Shown here: piece by piece, positions 7,709-14,276 of the stretch
Position numbering within the stretch: position 1 is the stretch's first letter
How the letters are laid out: each line of letters begins with the position of its first letter
From: Bacteroidales bacterium
Lineage (GTDB): Bacteria > Bacteroidota > Bacteroidia > Bacteroidales > VadinHA17
Assembly (NCBI GenBank): GCA_017882245.1
Contig: JADGPV010000144.1
Location: forward strand, 1 to 17,932
Direction: 5' to 3'
DNA length: 17,932 nt
Notes under the pieces: generated by a model
The model's input: only the letters and a program-made list of their open reading frames with translations
Told to the model about the DNA's origin: nothing
The model's database searches: none
Program-made: the position numbers and the translations under genes

Positions 7709-8488
7709 TTATTTAATGAATTTCAGCGGTGTTTTAAGCCCCTCACTTTTTATCATTTCCACGTGAAATGCCCCCACAAAGATATCAAATCGTACCTTAA
7801 CCGGTATAAAATTTTCATCAGCGGAGAACCACATCACCATATCTTCATCTGTTTCAAAGACCCGGCCTACCTCTGTAACCGGATGGAACCTGTAGCACAT
7901 GATCCTGCCATCCCTGACTTTTACGGTTTCCATACCCTTGTATCTCAGAATAATAGGATAAAGTTCATCGCCGAACCAGGTTGTCATTGTAAATGTCTGT
8001 CCGGGTATCAGTGTATCGGCATTTGCCAGGTGATATTTTCTAAACCAGTAAAAACATGATACAACATCAAGCAGCCCTTTCGGGGCGGTGTGTTTGCCAG
8101 ACCGGTCGCTGAAAACCAGGGTTGAATCGATACTTGAAGTATGATCAAAAGCCACTTCGTTATACATGCGGTATCGTCCCTCATGTATATTTCTTATTGA
8201 GAATACAGGCAGGTCGGTCTCCGGGTTAATGTAACTTTCATAAGTGTCCCTTACATGGTAAAGGGCATCGGCGATACCTACTGTCTGTCCCGTTGCAACA
8301 GCATGCCAGACAGGTTCTCCCTTATAGAGACCCTCTTTAATTTCAAGGAAGCCCTCGCCGCTGCCAACAAGACCGTATCTTATCTGGTATGAAATTTTTT
8401 CACCCGGCGAATATGGCTGTTCCTGAGCTGATATCACCTGAAATGCAATGCTGACGATAATAAATATTGCTAATAATGTTTTTTTCAT
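7709..8488 (-). CDS. DUF3108 secreted/periplasmic protein
   Basis: The 259-residue protein begins with a signal peptide (MKKTLLAIFIIVSIAFQVISA, predicted cleavage before QEQPYSPGE). The remainder is mostly beta-strand. The motifs fit DUF3108: PGEKISYQIRYGLVGSGEG near the N-terminus, LLDVVSCFYWFRK in the middle and MWFSADENFIPVKVRFDIFVG near the end. The function of the family is unknown. The frame stays open upstream to 8563, but that longer start would run into tsaB and bury the signal peptide, so ATG 8488 is preferred, leaving 16 bases after the tsaB stop. The gene sits between tsaB and efp on the - strand, which suggests a shared transcript but not a shared pathway. Confidence 0.88.
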   Translation of the reverse strand: MKKTLLAIFIIVSIAFQVISAQEQPYSPGEKISYQIRYGLVGSGEGFLEIKEGLYKGEPVWHAVATGQTVGIADALYHVRDTYESYINPETDLPVFSIRNIHEGRYRMYNEVAFDHTSSIDSTLVFSDRSGKHTAPKGLLDVVSCFYWFRKYHLANADTLIPGQTFTMTTWFGDELYPIILRYKGMETVKVRDGRIMCYRFHPVTEVGRVFETDEDMVMWFSADENFIPVKVRFDIFVGAFHVEMIKSEGLKTPLKFIK

Positions 8489-8504
8489 TTCGAAAAAATA
8501 TTTC

Positions 8505-9197
8505 TCAGAGGAGCAGCTTTTTAGGGATGGTCGCAATGAATTCTTTAAGGTAATAAGGTTCAAAGTAGGCTACGTCCTCAAAACGCTTTTCCCTCAAGGC
8601 ATTTACCGATGGCATGTGCAAATATGATGCCGACAGGCTGAAACCGGAGGCAAAGATAGCATTATCGTTCTTAATTGTCGACCTGCATTTATCTGCCCCA
8701 TTGCCGAAGAAAATGATCCTGCCTGATATGAGATAGTCGCTGTAGGAGGTCTCGGTAATGATATCTGCTGAAGTTTCTTTTAACATCCTGCCATCAGCGG
8801 TAAAGAGTGCATTATATACCTCCATCCGTCTGGCATCTATCATCGGGCAGAGTAACACATTGCCTCCTTCGGGAAGGGGATTCACGGCAAGATAACCGTG
8901 GCACATGGCGGTGAGGGTATTTATGCCGATGAGGGGTATCCCGGCGCCGTAGGCGATGCCTTTGGCTACGGACACCCCTATTCTCAGCCCTGTATATGAT
9001 CCCGGACCTTTGCTGACTGAGACAGCATCAAGCTGGACTGCTGTGACGGATGCTTCTTTCAGAAGATCCCTGATTATGACAGTGAGCATTGAGGAATGCG
9101 ACATTCCCGGCGGAGCCTCCGCCACGCTTATAACGCGGTTTTCATCGCATAAGGCAGCCGAACAGACTCCGGTTGCTGTCTCAATGCAAAGGATCAT
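8505..9197 (-). CDS. tsaB: tRNA threonylcarbamoyladenosine biosynthesis protein TsaB (YeaZ)
   Basis: TsaB is the non-catalytic ASKHA-fold partner of TsaD. With TsaE it supports transfer of threonylcarbamoyl to A37 of ANN-decoding tRNAs (t6A). The 230-residue length is normal. Visible signatures are the N-terminal LCIETATGVCSAAL nucleotide-fold strand, SHSSML at ~33-38, the diagnostic KGPGSYTGLRIG at ~63-74, and MIDARRMEVYNA at ~118-129. ATG 9197 gives the expected beginning MILCIETAT. No tsaD, tsaC or tsaE is present in the window. The adaptor gene ends 24 bases upstream and the DUF3108 gene starts 16 bases downstream, all on the - strand, consistent with an operon. Confidence 0.96.
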   Translation of the reverse strand: MILCIETATGVCSAALCDENRVISVAEAPPGMSHSSMLTVIIRDLLKEASVTAVQLDAVSVSKGPGSYTGLRIGVSVAKGIAYGAGIPLIGINTLTAMCHGYLAVNPLPEGGNVLLCPMIDARRMEVYNALFTADGRMLKETSADIITETSYSDYLISGRIIFFGNGADKCRSTIKNDNAIFASGFSLSASYLHMPSVNALREKRFEDVAYFEPYYLKEFIATIPKKLLL

Positions 9198-9221
9198 CTG
9201 CGGAATAAATTCCTGTTTATC

Positions 9222-10493
9222 CTATTTCTTCTTTTTCTTATCAGTGGCGAAGAGGGCTTCTTTGTCTACAACTTCAATAAGGGTGGAGTCGGACAGCTTT
9301 TTGTTTATGGCACTGAAAGGCTGAACAATGACTTCTTCACCTTCCTTAAGTCCGCTGAGGATCTCAATGTTGACGTTATCCTGGATGCCTGTCTTTACGT
9401 CACGGGCAAGGGCCATGGTACCGTTAGAAACAAAGACAAGGGTGCGCGTGTTTTCGATGCCGGTCATCTCTTTCTTTGTTGTGTCTGTGCGTGTTGTTAC
9501 GGACTGAATGGGAACAGTAAGGATATTGGCCTTTCTGCTGGTGAAAATGTCAACTGATGCAGACATGCCTGGTCTGAAAGGACTCGGATTCTTCTCACTG
9601 ATCAGATCAGCATATGACTCGCGCAATATGAGTATCCTCACATCAAAGTTAGTCACCTGGTCTGAAGTGATGGTGGTACTCTTGGCCGAGTTAGCTATCT
9701 CGGTCACAACACCTTTGAAGTCGCGATCAAGGTAGGCATCTACCTCAACTTTTGCCGTGTCTCCCAGCTTCACCCTGATGATATCATTCTCATTGACCTC
9801 GACAACCACTTCCATCCGGTTCAGGTCGGCAACACGCAGAACCTCGGTGCCTGTCATCATGGTTGCTCCGATCACCCTCTCTCCCAGTTCAACCGACAGG
9901 CTTGAAATAGTACCTGACATCGGGGAGTAAACAGTGGTCTTTATAACGTTTTCGTTAGCCTCTTTCAGTGACGCTTCGGAGCTCTTCACGGCAAATATTG
10001 CGCTTTCTTTCTCTGCTTTTGCCACTTTGTACTGAGCCTCAGCCTGCTCAAAATCCGACTCTGATATTGTTTTTTCATCCCACAGGGCTTTGCTTCTCTT
10101 GTAAGAGAGTTCTGCCTGTATAAGCTGTGCATCTACCTGCGAAAGGCGTGCCTGCGATGAGCTTACTGCAGCCGTGGCGCGCTCACGGGCAGATATGTAG
10201 ATCTCGGGTTTGATCTTGAAGAGAAGAACGCCCTTCTGGACAAAATCGCCCTCTTTCACATGTAGTTCAACGATCTCGCCGGAAACATCGGGGCTTATCT
10301 TGACTTCCTTCTCAGGCTGTATCTTGCCATTGGCTGTCACCGATTCTACAATAGGCATCATAACGGCCTTCTCCACGGCAACTTTTACGGTAGCAGCCTT
10401 ACCAAACCAGCCCTGCTTTTTACCGATAACGGCAACAATGATTAGAAGCACTACAATTGGAAGGAGGATCTTGAGTATCTTACTGTTTTTCAT
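9222..10493 (-). CDS. Efflux periplasmic adaptor (HlyD/RND membrane-fusion family, MacA-like)
   Basis: A 423-residue adaptor that should bridge an inner-membrane transporter and a TolC-type channel. It has one N-terminal membrane anchor (~8-24, no lipobox), a first half-lipoyl segment (ISPDVSGEIVELHVKEGD at ~66-83), an alpha-helical hairpin rich in A/E/Q/S (~103-180), and a second half-lipoyl segment (VYSPMSGTISSLSVELGERV). A beta-barrel region follows (DTAKVEVDAYLDRDFKGVV), then a membrane-proximal domain with GLKEGEEVIVQP. The tail ends in five lysines. The TolC-like gene lies 19 bases upstream. The usual partner, a MacB-type ABC permease/ATPase or RND pump, is absent from the window, as the next gene is tsaB. 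MacA-like function is therefore the best guess, and RND adaptor is the alternative. Confidence 0.92.
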   Translation of the reverse strand: MKNSKILKILLPIVVLLIIVAVIGKKQGWFGKAATVKVAVEKAVMMPIVESVTANGKIQPEKEVKISPDVSGEIVELHVKEGDFVQKGVLLFKIKPEIYISARERATAAVSSSQARLSQVDAQLIQAELSYKRSKALWDEKTISESDFEQAEAQYKVAKAEKESAIFAVKSSEASLKEANENVIKTTVYSPMSGTISSLSVELGERVIGATMMTGTEVLRVADLNRMEVVVEVNENDIIRVKLGDTAKVEVDAYLDRDFKGVVTEIANSAKSTTITSDQVTNFDVRILILRESYADLISEKNPSPFRPGMSASVDIFTSRKANILTVPIQSVTTRTDTTKKEMTGIENTRTLVFVSNGTMALARDVKTGIQDNVNIEILSGLKEGEEVIVQPFSAINKKLSDSTLIEVVDKEALFATDKKKKK

Positions 10494-10512
10494 GACCTGG
10501 GGAGTTTCATAA

Positions 10513-11880
10513 TTATTTTGCTAAAATAGTAATATGCTGTAATGTAAGGGGTATTCCTCTGTAAAAGTCAAGGACTTTGGTCTTAAAAACATACTCGTAT
10601 TTGGCCTGTGCCAGTTCGCTCTGCGCATTAAGCAATTGTGTCTTTGACTGATTGTAATCGACTGCCGTCACCATACCAACGCTGAGCTTCTGTTCAGCAT
10701 AGCGGAATGCCTCTTCCATTGATGCTACTGCCTTCTGACTTGAATAGTATCTTTTAAGTGCACCCTCGGCATCAGTATATGCCTGCTGGATATTCTTGTA
10801 AAGCTGCTTCTTTGTATTTTCAAGCTCGTATTGCGAATTCTCAATGCCCAGTTTGGAGTTTCTGATCCGGGTATTTACCATCCATCCGTTCAGTATCGGG
10901 ATGTTTAGTGAAAAGCCAACAGCGCCGTTCCTGTTAATATCAAGCTGGGTACCAAAGCTGTAAGGTTGCAGTGTCACAAGATCGATCCTGTTATCTGAAT
11001 ATGCTGTTCCCCAGGAAGCACCAAAAGAGAGTTGAGGGCTCCTGCCGCCCCTTGCGATGGCCAGATCATATTCAGCTCCTTTCAAATTAAATTCGGCACT
11101 CCTGATCTCAGGCCTGATTTGTTCTGCAACCGAGTAAATGGAGTCAGGATTACTCTTAAACGCTACTGTCTCCAGTGCAATTGCAGGTATTTCAACGGCG
11201 AAGTTGTCAGCTGAAGGTAATTCAAGCAGCTGAGCCAGTGTCAGAACGGATATGGCCAGCTGGTTCTGAAGTGTTATCATCTGGAGCTCTTCACGTGCAG
11301 CCTGTGCTTCAATATCAAGCAGGTTACCACGTGCAAGACTTCCTGCATCGACGAGTTTTTTGGTGTGGTCAATCTGTTGTTTTGTCAGCTCAACCTGTGA
11401 GGCGATGGTTGATACCAGTTCGTTATTTAAAAGTATCTGGAGATATGCAAGCGCAACATCAAGGGAAACGTTATCCCTGAAACCTGCAAGATCCTGTTCG
11501 CTGGCAAGAAGCACATACTGGTTCTTCTTAATAGTATTGTAGTTAACCAGGCCATTGAATAATGACATGTTTGAACTGACAGAGAAATTGTCCGACTGAA
11601 CGGTTTTGCCCTGGGTATAATTGTTGGACGTCCTGTCATATGCACGGCCAAAAGAATAATAATGAGAGGCACTCCCGTTAAGAGAAGGAAGGAGATTTAA
11701 TTTTGACTGTCCAAGGCTGGATTGCTGATACTCAGTCATGATCTCCTGCTGTTTTATCTGGATGTTGTTATCCAGGGCATGTGCAATACACTCCTCAAGG
11801 GTCCACTGTTTCTGCTGTGAAAAGAGCGTCAGAGGACTCAACAGAATGATGAGGCTAAAGGAGATAAATGTTCTTTTCAT
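10513..11880 (-). CDS. TolC-family outer-membrane efflux protein
   Basis: A 455-residue protein with a signal peptide (residues 1-21, ending TLFS before QQKQW) and two OEP repeats. Each repeat shows the family pattern of long helices with an outer-membrane beta segment. The first repeat starts WTLEECIAHALDNNIQIKQQ. Strand-like segments (NGSASHYYSFGRAYDR and LSFGASWGTAYSDN) lie at equivalent places in the two halves. LNIPILNGWMVNTRIRNSK and VGMVTAVDYNQSKTQLLNAQ are typical motifs of the second half. Its trimer should form the outer-membrane channel for the adaptor encoded 19 bases downstream. It is the first gene of the - strand cluster, and candidate promoter boxes are seen at 11911-11953. 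Confidence 0.94.
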   Translation of the reverse strand: MKRTFISFSLIILLSPLTLFSQQKQWTLEECIAHALDNNIQIKQQEIMTEYQQSSLGQSKLNLLPSLNGSASHYYSFGRAYDRTSNNYTQGKTVQSDNFSVSSNMSLFNGLVNYNTIKKNQYVLLASEQDLAGFRDNVSLDVALAYLQILLNNELVSTIASQVELTKQQIDHTKKLVDAGSLARGNLLDIEAQAAREELQMITLQNQLAISVLTLAQLLELPSADNFAVEIPAIALETVAFKSNPDSIYSVAEQIRPEIRSAEFNLKGAEYDLAIARGGRSPQLSFGASWGTAYSDNRIDLVTLQPYSFGTQLDINRNGAVGFSLNIPILNGWMVNTRIRNSKLGIENSQYELENTKKQLYKNIQQAYTDAEGALKRYYSSQKAVASMEEAFRYAEQKLSVGMVTAVDYNQSKTQLLNAQSELAQAKYEYVFKTKVLDFYRGIPLTLQHITILAK

Positions 11881-11910
11881 GTTTTCAAATAAAAAATTTT
11901 AACGAAGCTA

Positions 11911-11953
11911 CGAAGATAGGAAATTGATCAGTATATTAAAGACATCAAAGATA
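11911..11953 (-). promoter_or_regulatory. Candidate promoter(s) for the TolC-led operon
   Basis: On the - strand, TATCTTTG (11953-11946) matches TAnnTTTG fully, and a second box TATCTTCG (11918-11911) matches 7 of 8. They lie 65 and 30 bases before the TolC start at 11880. The second has a TTTA about 18 bases upstream that could serve as a weak -33. I cannot tell which is used. Confidence 0.4.
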
Positions 11954-11999
11954 TTATCATGCTGCATCATCATACTTCAGACCAGTACCATTTTTTCCA

Positions 12000-12007
12000 T
12001 ATATTTG
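12000..12007 (+). promoter_or_regulatory. Bacteroidota -7 promoter box before the aldolase gene
   Basis: TATATTTG matches TAnnTTTG fully and lies 39 bases before the ATG at 12047. A partial -33 (TTC at 11976-11978) sits about 21 bases upstream. Together with the - strand boxes it makes 11881-12046 a divergent promoter region. Confidence 0.5.
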
Positions 12008-12046
12008 CAGGCAGGATTTTTCAGGTTAACTAAAATACGCCAGATA

Positions 12047-13123
12047 ATGAGCAACAAAGGATTAACTCTTGAACCGGGAGTGATCTCCGGTGACGATGTA
12101 AAGAAGCTGTTTGATTACGCCAACAAGAATGATTTTGCAATTCCGGCGGTCAATGTTGTCGGTACGGATACGGTTAATGCCGTTCTGGAAACAGCACGCG
12201 AAGTGAATTCGCCTGTAATAGTTCAGTTTTCAAACGGGGGAGCACATTTTTTTGCCGGCCAGGGCCTGACAAAAGAGGGTCAGACCGGAGCAATAGCCGG
12301 AGGAATATCCGGTGCTCTTCATGTGCATAACGTGGCAGAATACTACGGTATCCCGGTGATCCTTCACACTGATCATGCAGCACGCAAACTACTTCCCTGG
12401 ATAGACGCCCTGCTGGATGCAGGCGAGGAGTTTTATGAGACCAATGGCATACCGCTTTTCAGTTCTCATATGCTTGACCTCTCTGAGGAACCCCTGAAAG
12501 AAAATATAGAGACATGCAAGAAGTACCTTGAGCGAATGAGTAAGCTGGGAATGACGCTTGAGATTGAGCTTGGAGTAACGGGAGGCGAAGAGGATGGTGT
12601 TGACAATACAGGTATCCACAGCTCCAAACTTTACACTCAGCCTGAAGATGTGGCGTATGCCTATGAAGAGCTTCTTAAGGTCTCAACGAACTTTACCATC
12701 GCTGCATCATTCGGTAACGTACACGGGGTGTACAAACCGGGGAACGTGACCCTGAAGCCTGAGATACTTATGAACTCACAGGAATATATCCGGAAGAAGT
12801 ATAATACCGGCCCCAATCCTGTTAATTTCGTGTTTCACGGAGGATCGGGATCCGAGAAGGAAAAGATCACCGAAGCCATTAAATACGGTGCAATAAAAAT
12901 GAACCTTGACACAGATATGCAGTGGGCGTTCTGGGCAGGTGTCAGGAATTATTATGAGGATAAGAAGGGTTACATGCAGGGACAGATAGGTAATCCTGAA
13001 GGAGATGACAAGCCCAATAAGAAGTATTATGACCCGAGGGTATGGCTGCGCAAGGGGCAGGAAAGCTTTATTGCAAGGCTTAAAGAGGCCTTTACAGACC
13101 TTAATGCACTGAACAGGCTATAA
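12047..13123 (+). CDS. fbaA: Class II fructose-bisphosphate aldolase
   Basis: This zinc-dependent aldolase interconverts fructose 1,6-bisphosphate with glyceraldehyde 3-phosphate and dihydroxyacetone phosphate in glycolysis and gluconeogenesis. At 358 residues it fits the long FbaA (class IIA, E. coli-like) group. Visible features are QFSNGGAHFF at ~70-79, the zinc-ligand motif HTDHAARK at ~108-115, SSHMLDLSEEP, EIELGVTGGEEDGVDN at ~176-191, FGNVHGVYKPGN with a further zinc histidine, VFHGGSGS (phosphate and zinc site) and MNLDTDMQWAF. The open frame extends upstream to 11924, but those 41 residues are not family sequence and overlap the promoter region, so ATG 12047 is chosen. A strong terminator follows, so it is probably monocistronic. 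Confidence 0.97.
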   Translation: MSNKGLTLEPGVISGDDVKKLFDYANKNDFAIPAVNVVGTDTVNAVLETAREVNSPVIVQFSNGGAHFFAGQGLTKEGQTGAIAGGISGALHVHNVAEYYGIPVILHTDHAARKLLPWIDALLDAGEEFYETNGIPLFSSHMLDLSEEPLKENIETCKKYLERMSKLGMTLEIELGVTGGEEDGVDNTGIHSSKLYTQPEDVAYAYEELLKVSTNFTIAASFGNVHGVYKPGNVTLKPEILMNSQEYIRKKYNTGPNPVNFVFHGGSGSEKEKITEAIKYGAIKMNLDTDMQWAFWAGVRNYYEDKKGYMQGQIGNPEGDDKPNKKYYDPRVWLRKGQESFIARLKEAFTDLNALNRL

Positions 13124-13144
13124 TACTTATTAGTACTGTAACAT

Positions 13145-13181
13145 AAAGCAGGTCAGCCATTTATCGCTGACCTGCTTTTTT
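13145..13181 (+). terminator. Strong intrinsic terminator after fbaA
   Basis: AAAGCAGGTCAGC (13145-13157) pairs perfectly with GCTGACCTGCTTT (13166-13178), giving a 13-bp stem and an 8-base loop followed by a T-run to 13181. It starts 21 bases after the aldolase stop. Confidence 0.95.
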
Positions 13182-13219
13182 ATTGTTAATAAATCAACAT
13201 TTCCGGGCCTGTATTTGCC

Positions 13220-13501
13220 ATGGTTCAGGGCTATTTTAGTATAAAATATAAAGCCGGATTGAAACGCGTACATCTCACTGAAGAGAAGATAAAGAGAACG
13301 ACCAATCTCACTCTCAGGCTTAATGAGCGGGAAGCGAAAGCTCTCAACATCTACTGTCAGCGTTTCAGGGTCAGGAGCAAGTCGGATTTCATGCGCCGCA
13401 CGATAATGCAGGCGATCATCGGCAGGTTTGATGCTGAGCATCCGACACTGTGGGAGCAGGGGGAGCTTACCCTTTTTTCGCACGAGCTGAAAAATAACTG
13501 A
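13220..13501 (+). CDS. Small basic protein, putative ribbon-helix-helix (CopG/Arc-type) DNA-binding protein
   Basis: The 93-residue product has a basic N-terminus and a central segment (~27-65) shaped like a ribbon-helix-helix fold: a short strand TNLTLRLN, a first helix EREAKALNIYCQRF, a loop VRSKS, and a second helix DFMRRTIMQAIIGR. The S-D/E-F-x-R pattern after the loop is typical of RHH proteins. The C-terminus (~70-93) is unassigned. RHH proteins usually bind DNA as dimers and repress their own or nearby promoters, and the family also includes antitoxins and mobilisation proteins. No toxin-like partner follows; the next gene encodes a SiaC-like protein 84 bases downstream. ATG 13220 is used, but TGTATTTG (13210-13217) looks like a -7 box very close to it, so a later start such as TTG 13259 is possible. 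Confidence 0.55.
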   Translation: MVQGYFSIKYKAGLKRVHLTEEKIKRTTNLTLRLNEREAKALNIYCQRFRVRSKSDFMRRTIMQAIIGRFDAEHPTLWEQGELTLFSHELKNN

Positions 13502-13529
13502 TAATAGCAGGCGGGAAACCTTATTTTAT

Positions 13530-13567
13530 TATTTTTGTGGATGCCACAGCAAGGGGGTACATTTTTG
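13530..13567 (+). promoter_or_regulatory. Candidate -7 boxes upstream of siaC
   Basis: TATTTTTG (13530-13537) matches TAnnTTTG fully. CATTTTTG (13560-13567) matches 7 of 8 and has TTTG 22 bases upstream as a possible -33. Both lie before ATG 13586 and favour that start over the upstream in-frame TTG at 13535 or ATG at 13541. Confidence 0.4.
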
Positions 13568-13585
13568 TCTGCGGCTTTTATGGGA

Positions 13586-13963
13586 ATGAATATCATTAAA
13601 ATAGAGCCTACAAAGGTTACACCAGGAGTGCTTTTCCTCGAAGGGCATCTTGAGATCAAGGGCAGGTCGATACCCCAGGACGCGTCTGAGTTTTACCGTC
13701 CCCTTGAAGAGTGGGTTACAGAATATATTGCCCTGACTGATGTCAGAACGCGGGTGGCCTTTACATTTGATTTCATAAACACCGCATCAACCAAATGGGT
13801 ATATGCCATAATAAAGAAGCTGGCGCTTTACAATGATGTTCACAACAAAGTCTCGATAGAGTGGTTTTATGAAAGGGGTGATGATGATCTATACGAGCTT
13901 GGTCAGATAATTCACTCTTTCATTGACTGCCCGGTTATCTTTTACGAGACTGAGCAATCCTGA
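13586..13963 (+). CDS. siaC: SiaC-family (DUF1987) regulatory phosphoprotein
   Basis: The 125-residue product fits DUF1987/SiaC. It begins MNIIKIEPTKVTPGVLF, then has LEIKGRSIPQDASEFYRPL (~22-40), the FDFINTASTKW core (~61-71), a helix following it, and a C-terminal IEWFYERGDDDLYELGQ. In Pseudomonas aeruginosa, SiaC is phosphorylated by SiaB on a threonine in the corresponding core and dephosphorylated by the PP2C phosphatase SiaA. Unphosphorylated SiaC activates the diguanylate cyclase SiaD. Thr66 or a neighbouring Ser/Thr is the likely site here. ATG 13586 is preferred because the family normally starts just before IEPT and promoter-like boxes lie just upstream. No siaB or siaD homologue is adjacent. 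A GAF-SpoIIE phosphatase is encoded at 5883-7109. Confidence 0.85.
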   Translation: MNIIKIEPTKVTPGVLFLEGHLEIKGRSIPQDASEFYRPLEEWVTEYIALTDVRTRVAFTFDFINTASTKWVYAIIKKLALYNDVHNKVSIEWFYERGDDDLYELGQIIHSFIDCPVIFYETEQS

Positions 13964-13979
13964 ATTAAAAAAAAGAGAT

Positions 13980-13987
13980 TATTTTTG
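13980..13987 (+). promoter_or_regulatory. -7 promoter box for tRNA-Gln
   Basis: TATTTTTG matches TAnnTTTG fully, 22 bases before the tRNA. A small hairpin, CGCCT (13991-13995) with AGGCG (14000-14004), lies between box and tRNA, probably in the 5' leader. No clear -33 is visible. Confidence 0.5.
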
Positions 13988-14009
13988 CACCGCCTTATCA
14001 GGCGCTGAT

Positions 14010-14082
14010 TGACCCATGGTGTAATTGGCAACACGTCGGATTTTGGTTCCGCAGAGTCCTGGTTCGAGCCCAGGTGGGTCAA
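14010..14082 (+). tRNA. tRNA-Gln (anticodon TTG)
   Basis: A 73-base cloverleaf can be drawn. The acceptor stem TGACCCA (14010-14016) pairs with TGGGTCA (14075-14081), with A82 as discriminator. The D stem is GTGT/ACAC with TTGG in its loop. The anticodon stem at 14036-14040/14048-14052 has four good pairs and one T-C mismatch at its outer end (27-43). The loop TTTTGGT holds anticodon TTG at 14043-14045, reading CAA/CAG glutamine codons. The T stem is CCTGG/CCAGG with loop TTCGAGC. The CCA end is not encoded. A good -7 box lies upstream and a symmetric terminator downstream, so it appears to be a single-tRNA transcript. Confidence 0.95.
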
Positions 14083-14190
14083 CTTAAGTTATTGATATTC
14101 AATATATTACACTTTAAAGAACAACCCGGGTACGGAAGAAGTACGGATACTATTAAAAAGTATCATATCTCCGGGAGAGTAAATTTAATA

Positions 14191-14224
14191 GAAAAAGACT
14201 ACCAAGACAAAGGTGGTTTTTTTC
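14191..14224. terminator. Symmetric, probably bidirectional terminator between tRNA-Gln and the convergent uptake locus
   Basis: On the + strand, bases 14191-14203 pair with 14212-14224 over 13 positions, including two G-T pairs, around an 8-base loop. The GC-rich core is CTACC/GGTGG, flanked by an A-run on the left and seven Ts on the right. Read from the - strand, the same hairpin is followed by TTTTT. This fits shared termination of the tRNA and the - strand MG2 gene. Apart from this hairpin, the 14083-14276 gap shows nothing I can support as a gene. Confidence 0.6.
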
Positions 14225-14276
14225 TTTTTGAAGAGGTAGGATGTCATTGTCCTTTTTCATCTTCCGAAATGCATGA

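Noticed and set aside
8489..8563. 25-residue extension of the DUF3108 protein into tsaB
   Set aside because: It would hide an obvious signal peptide beginning at 8488.
11924..12046. 41-residue N-terminal extension of the aldolase
   Set aside because: It is not aldolase-like and would overlap the -7 box; the family start MSNKGL at 12047 is clear.
14086..14110. Small inverted repeat near ATTGATATTCAAT
   Set aside because: A 5-bp stem in AT-rich DNA, expected by chance and without a T-run or conserved context.
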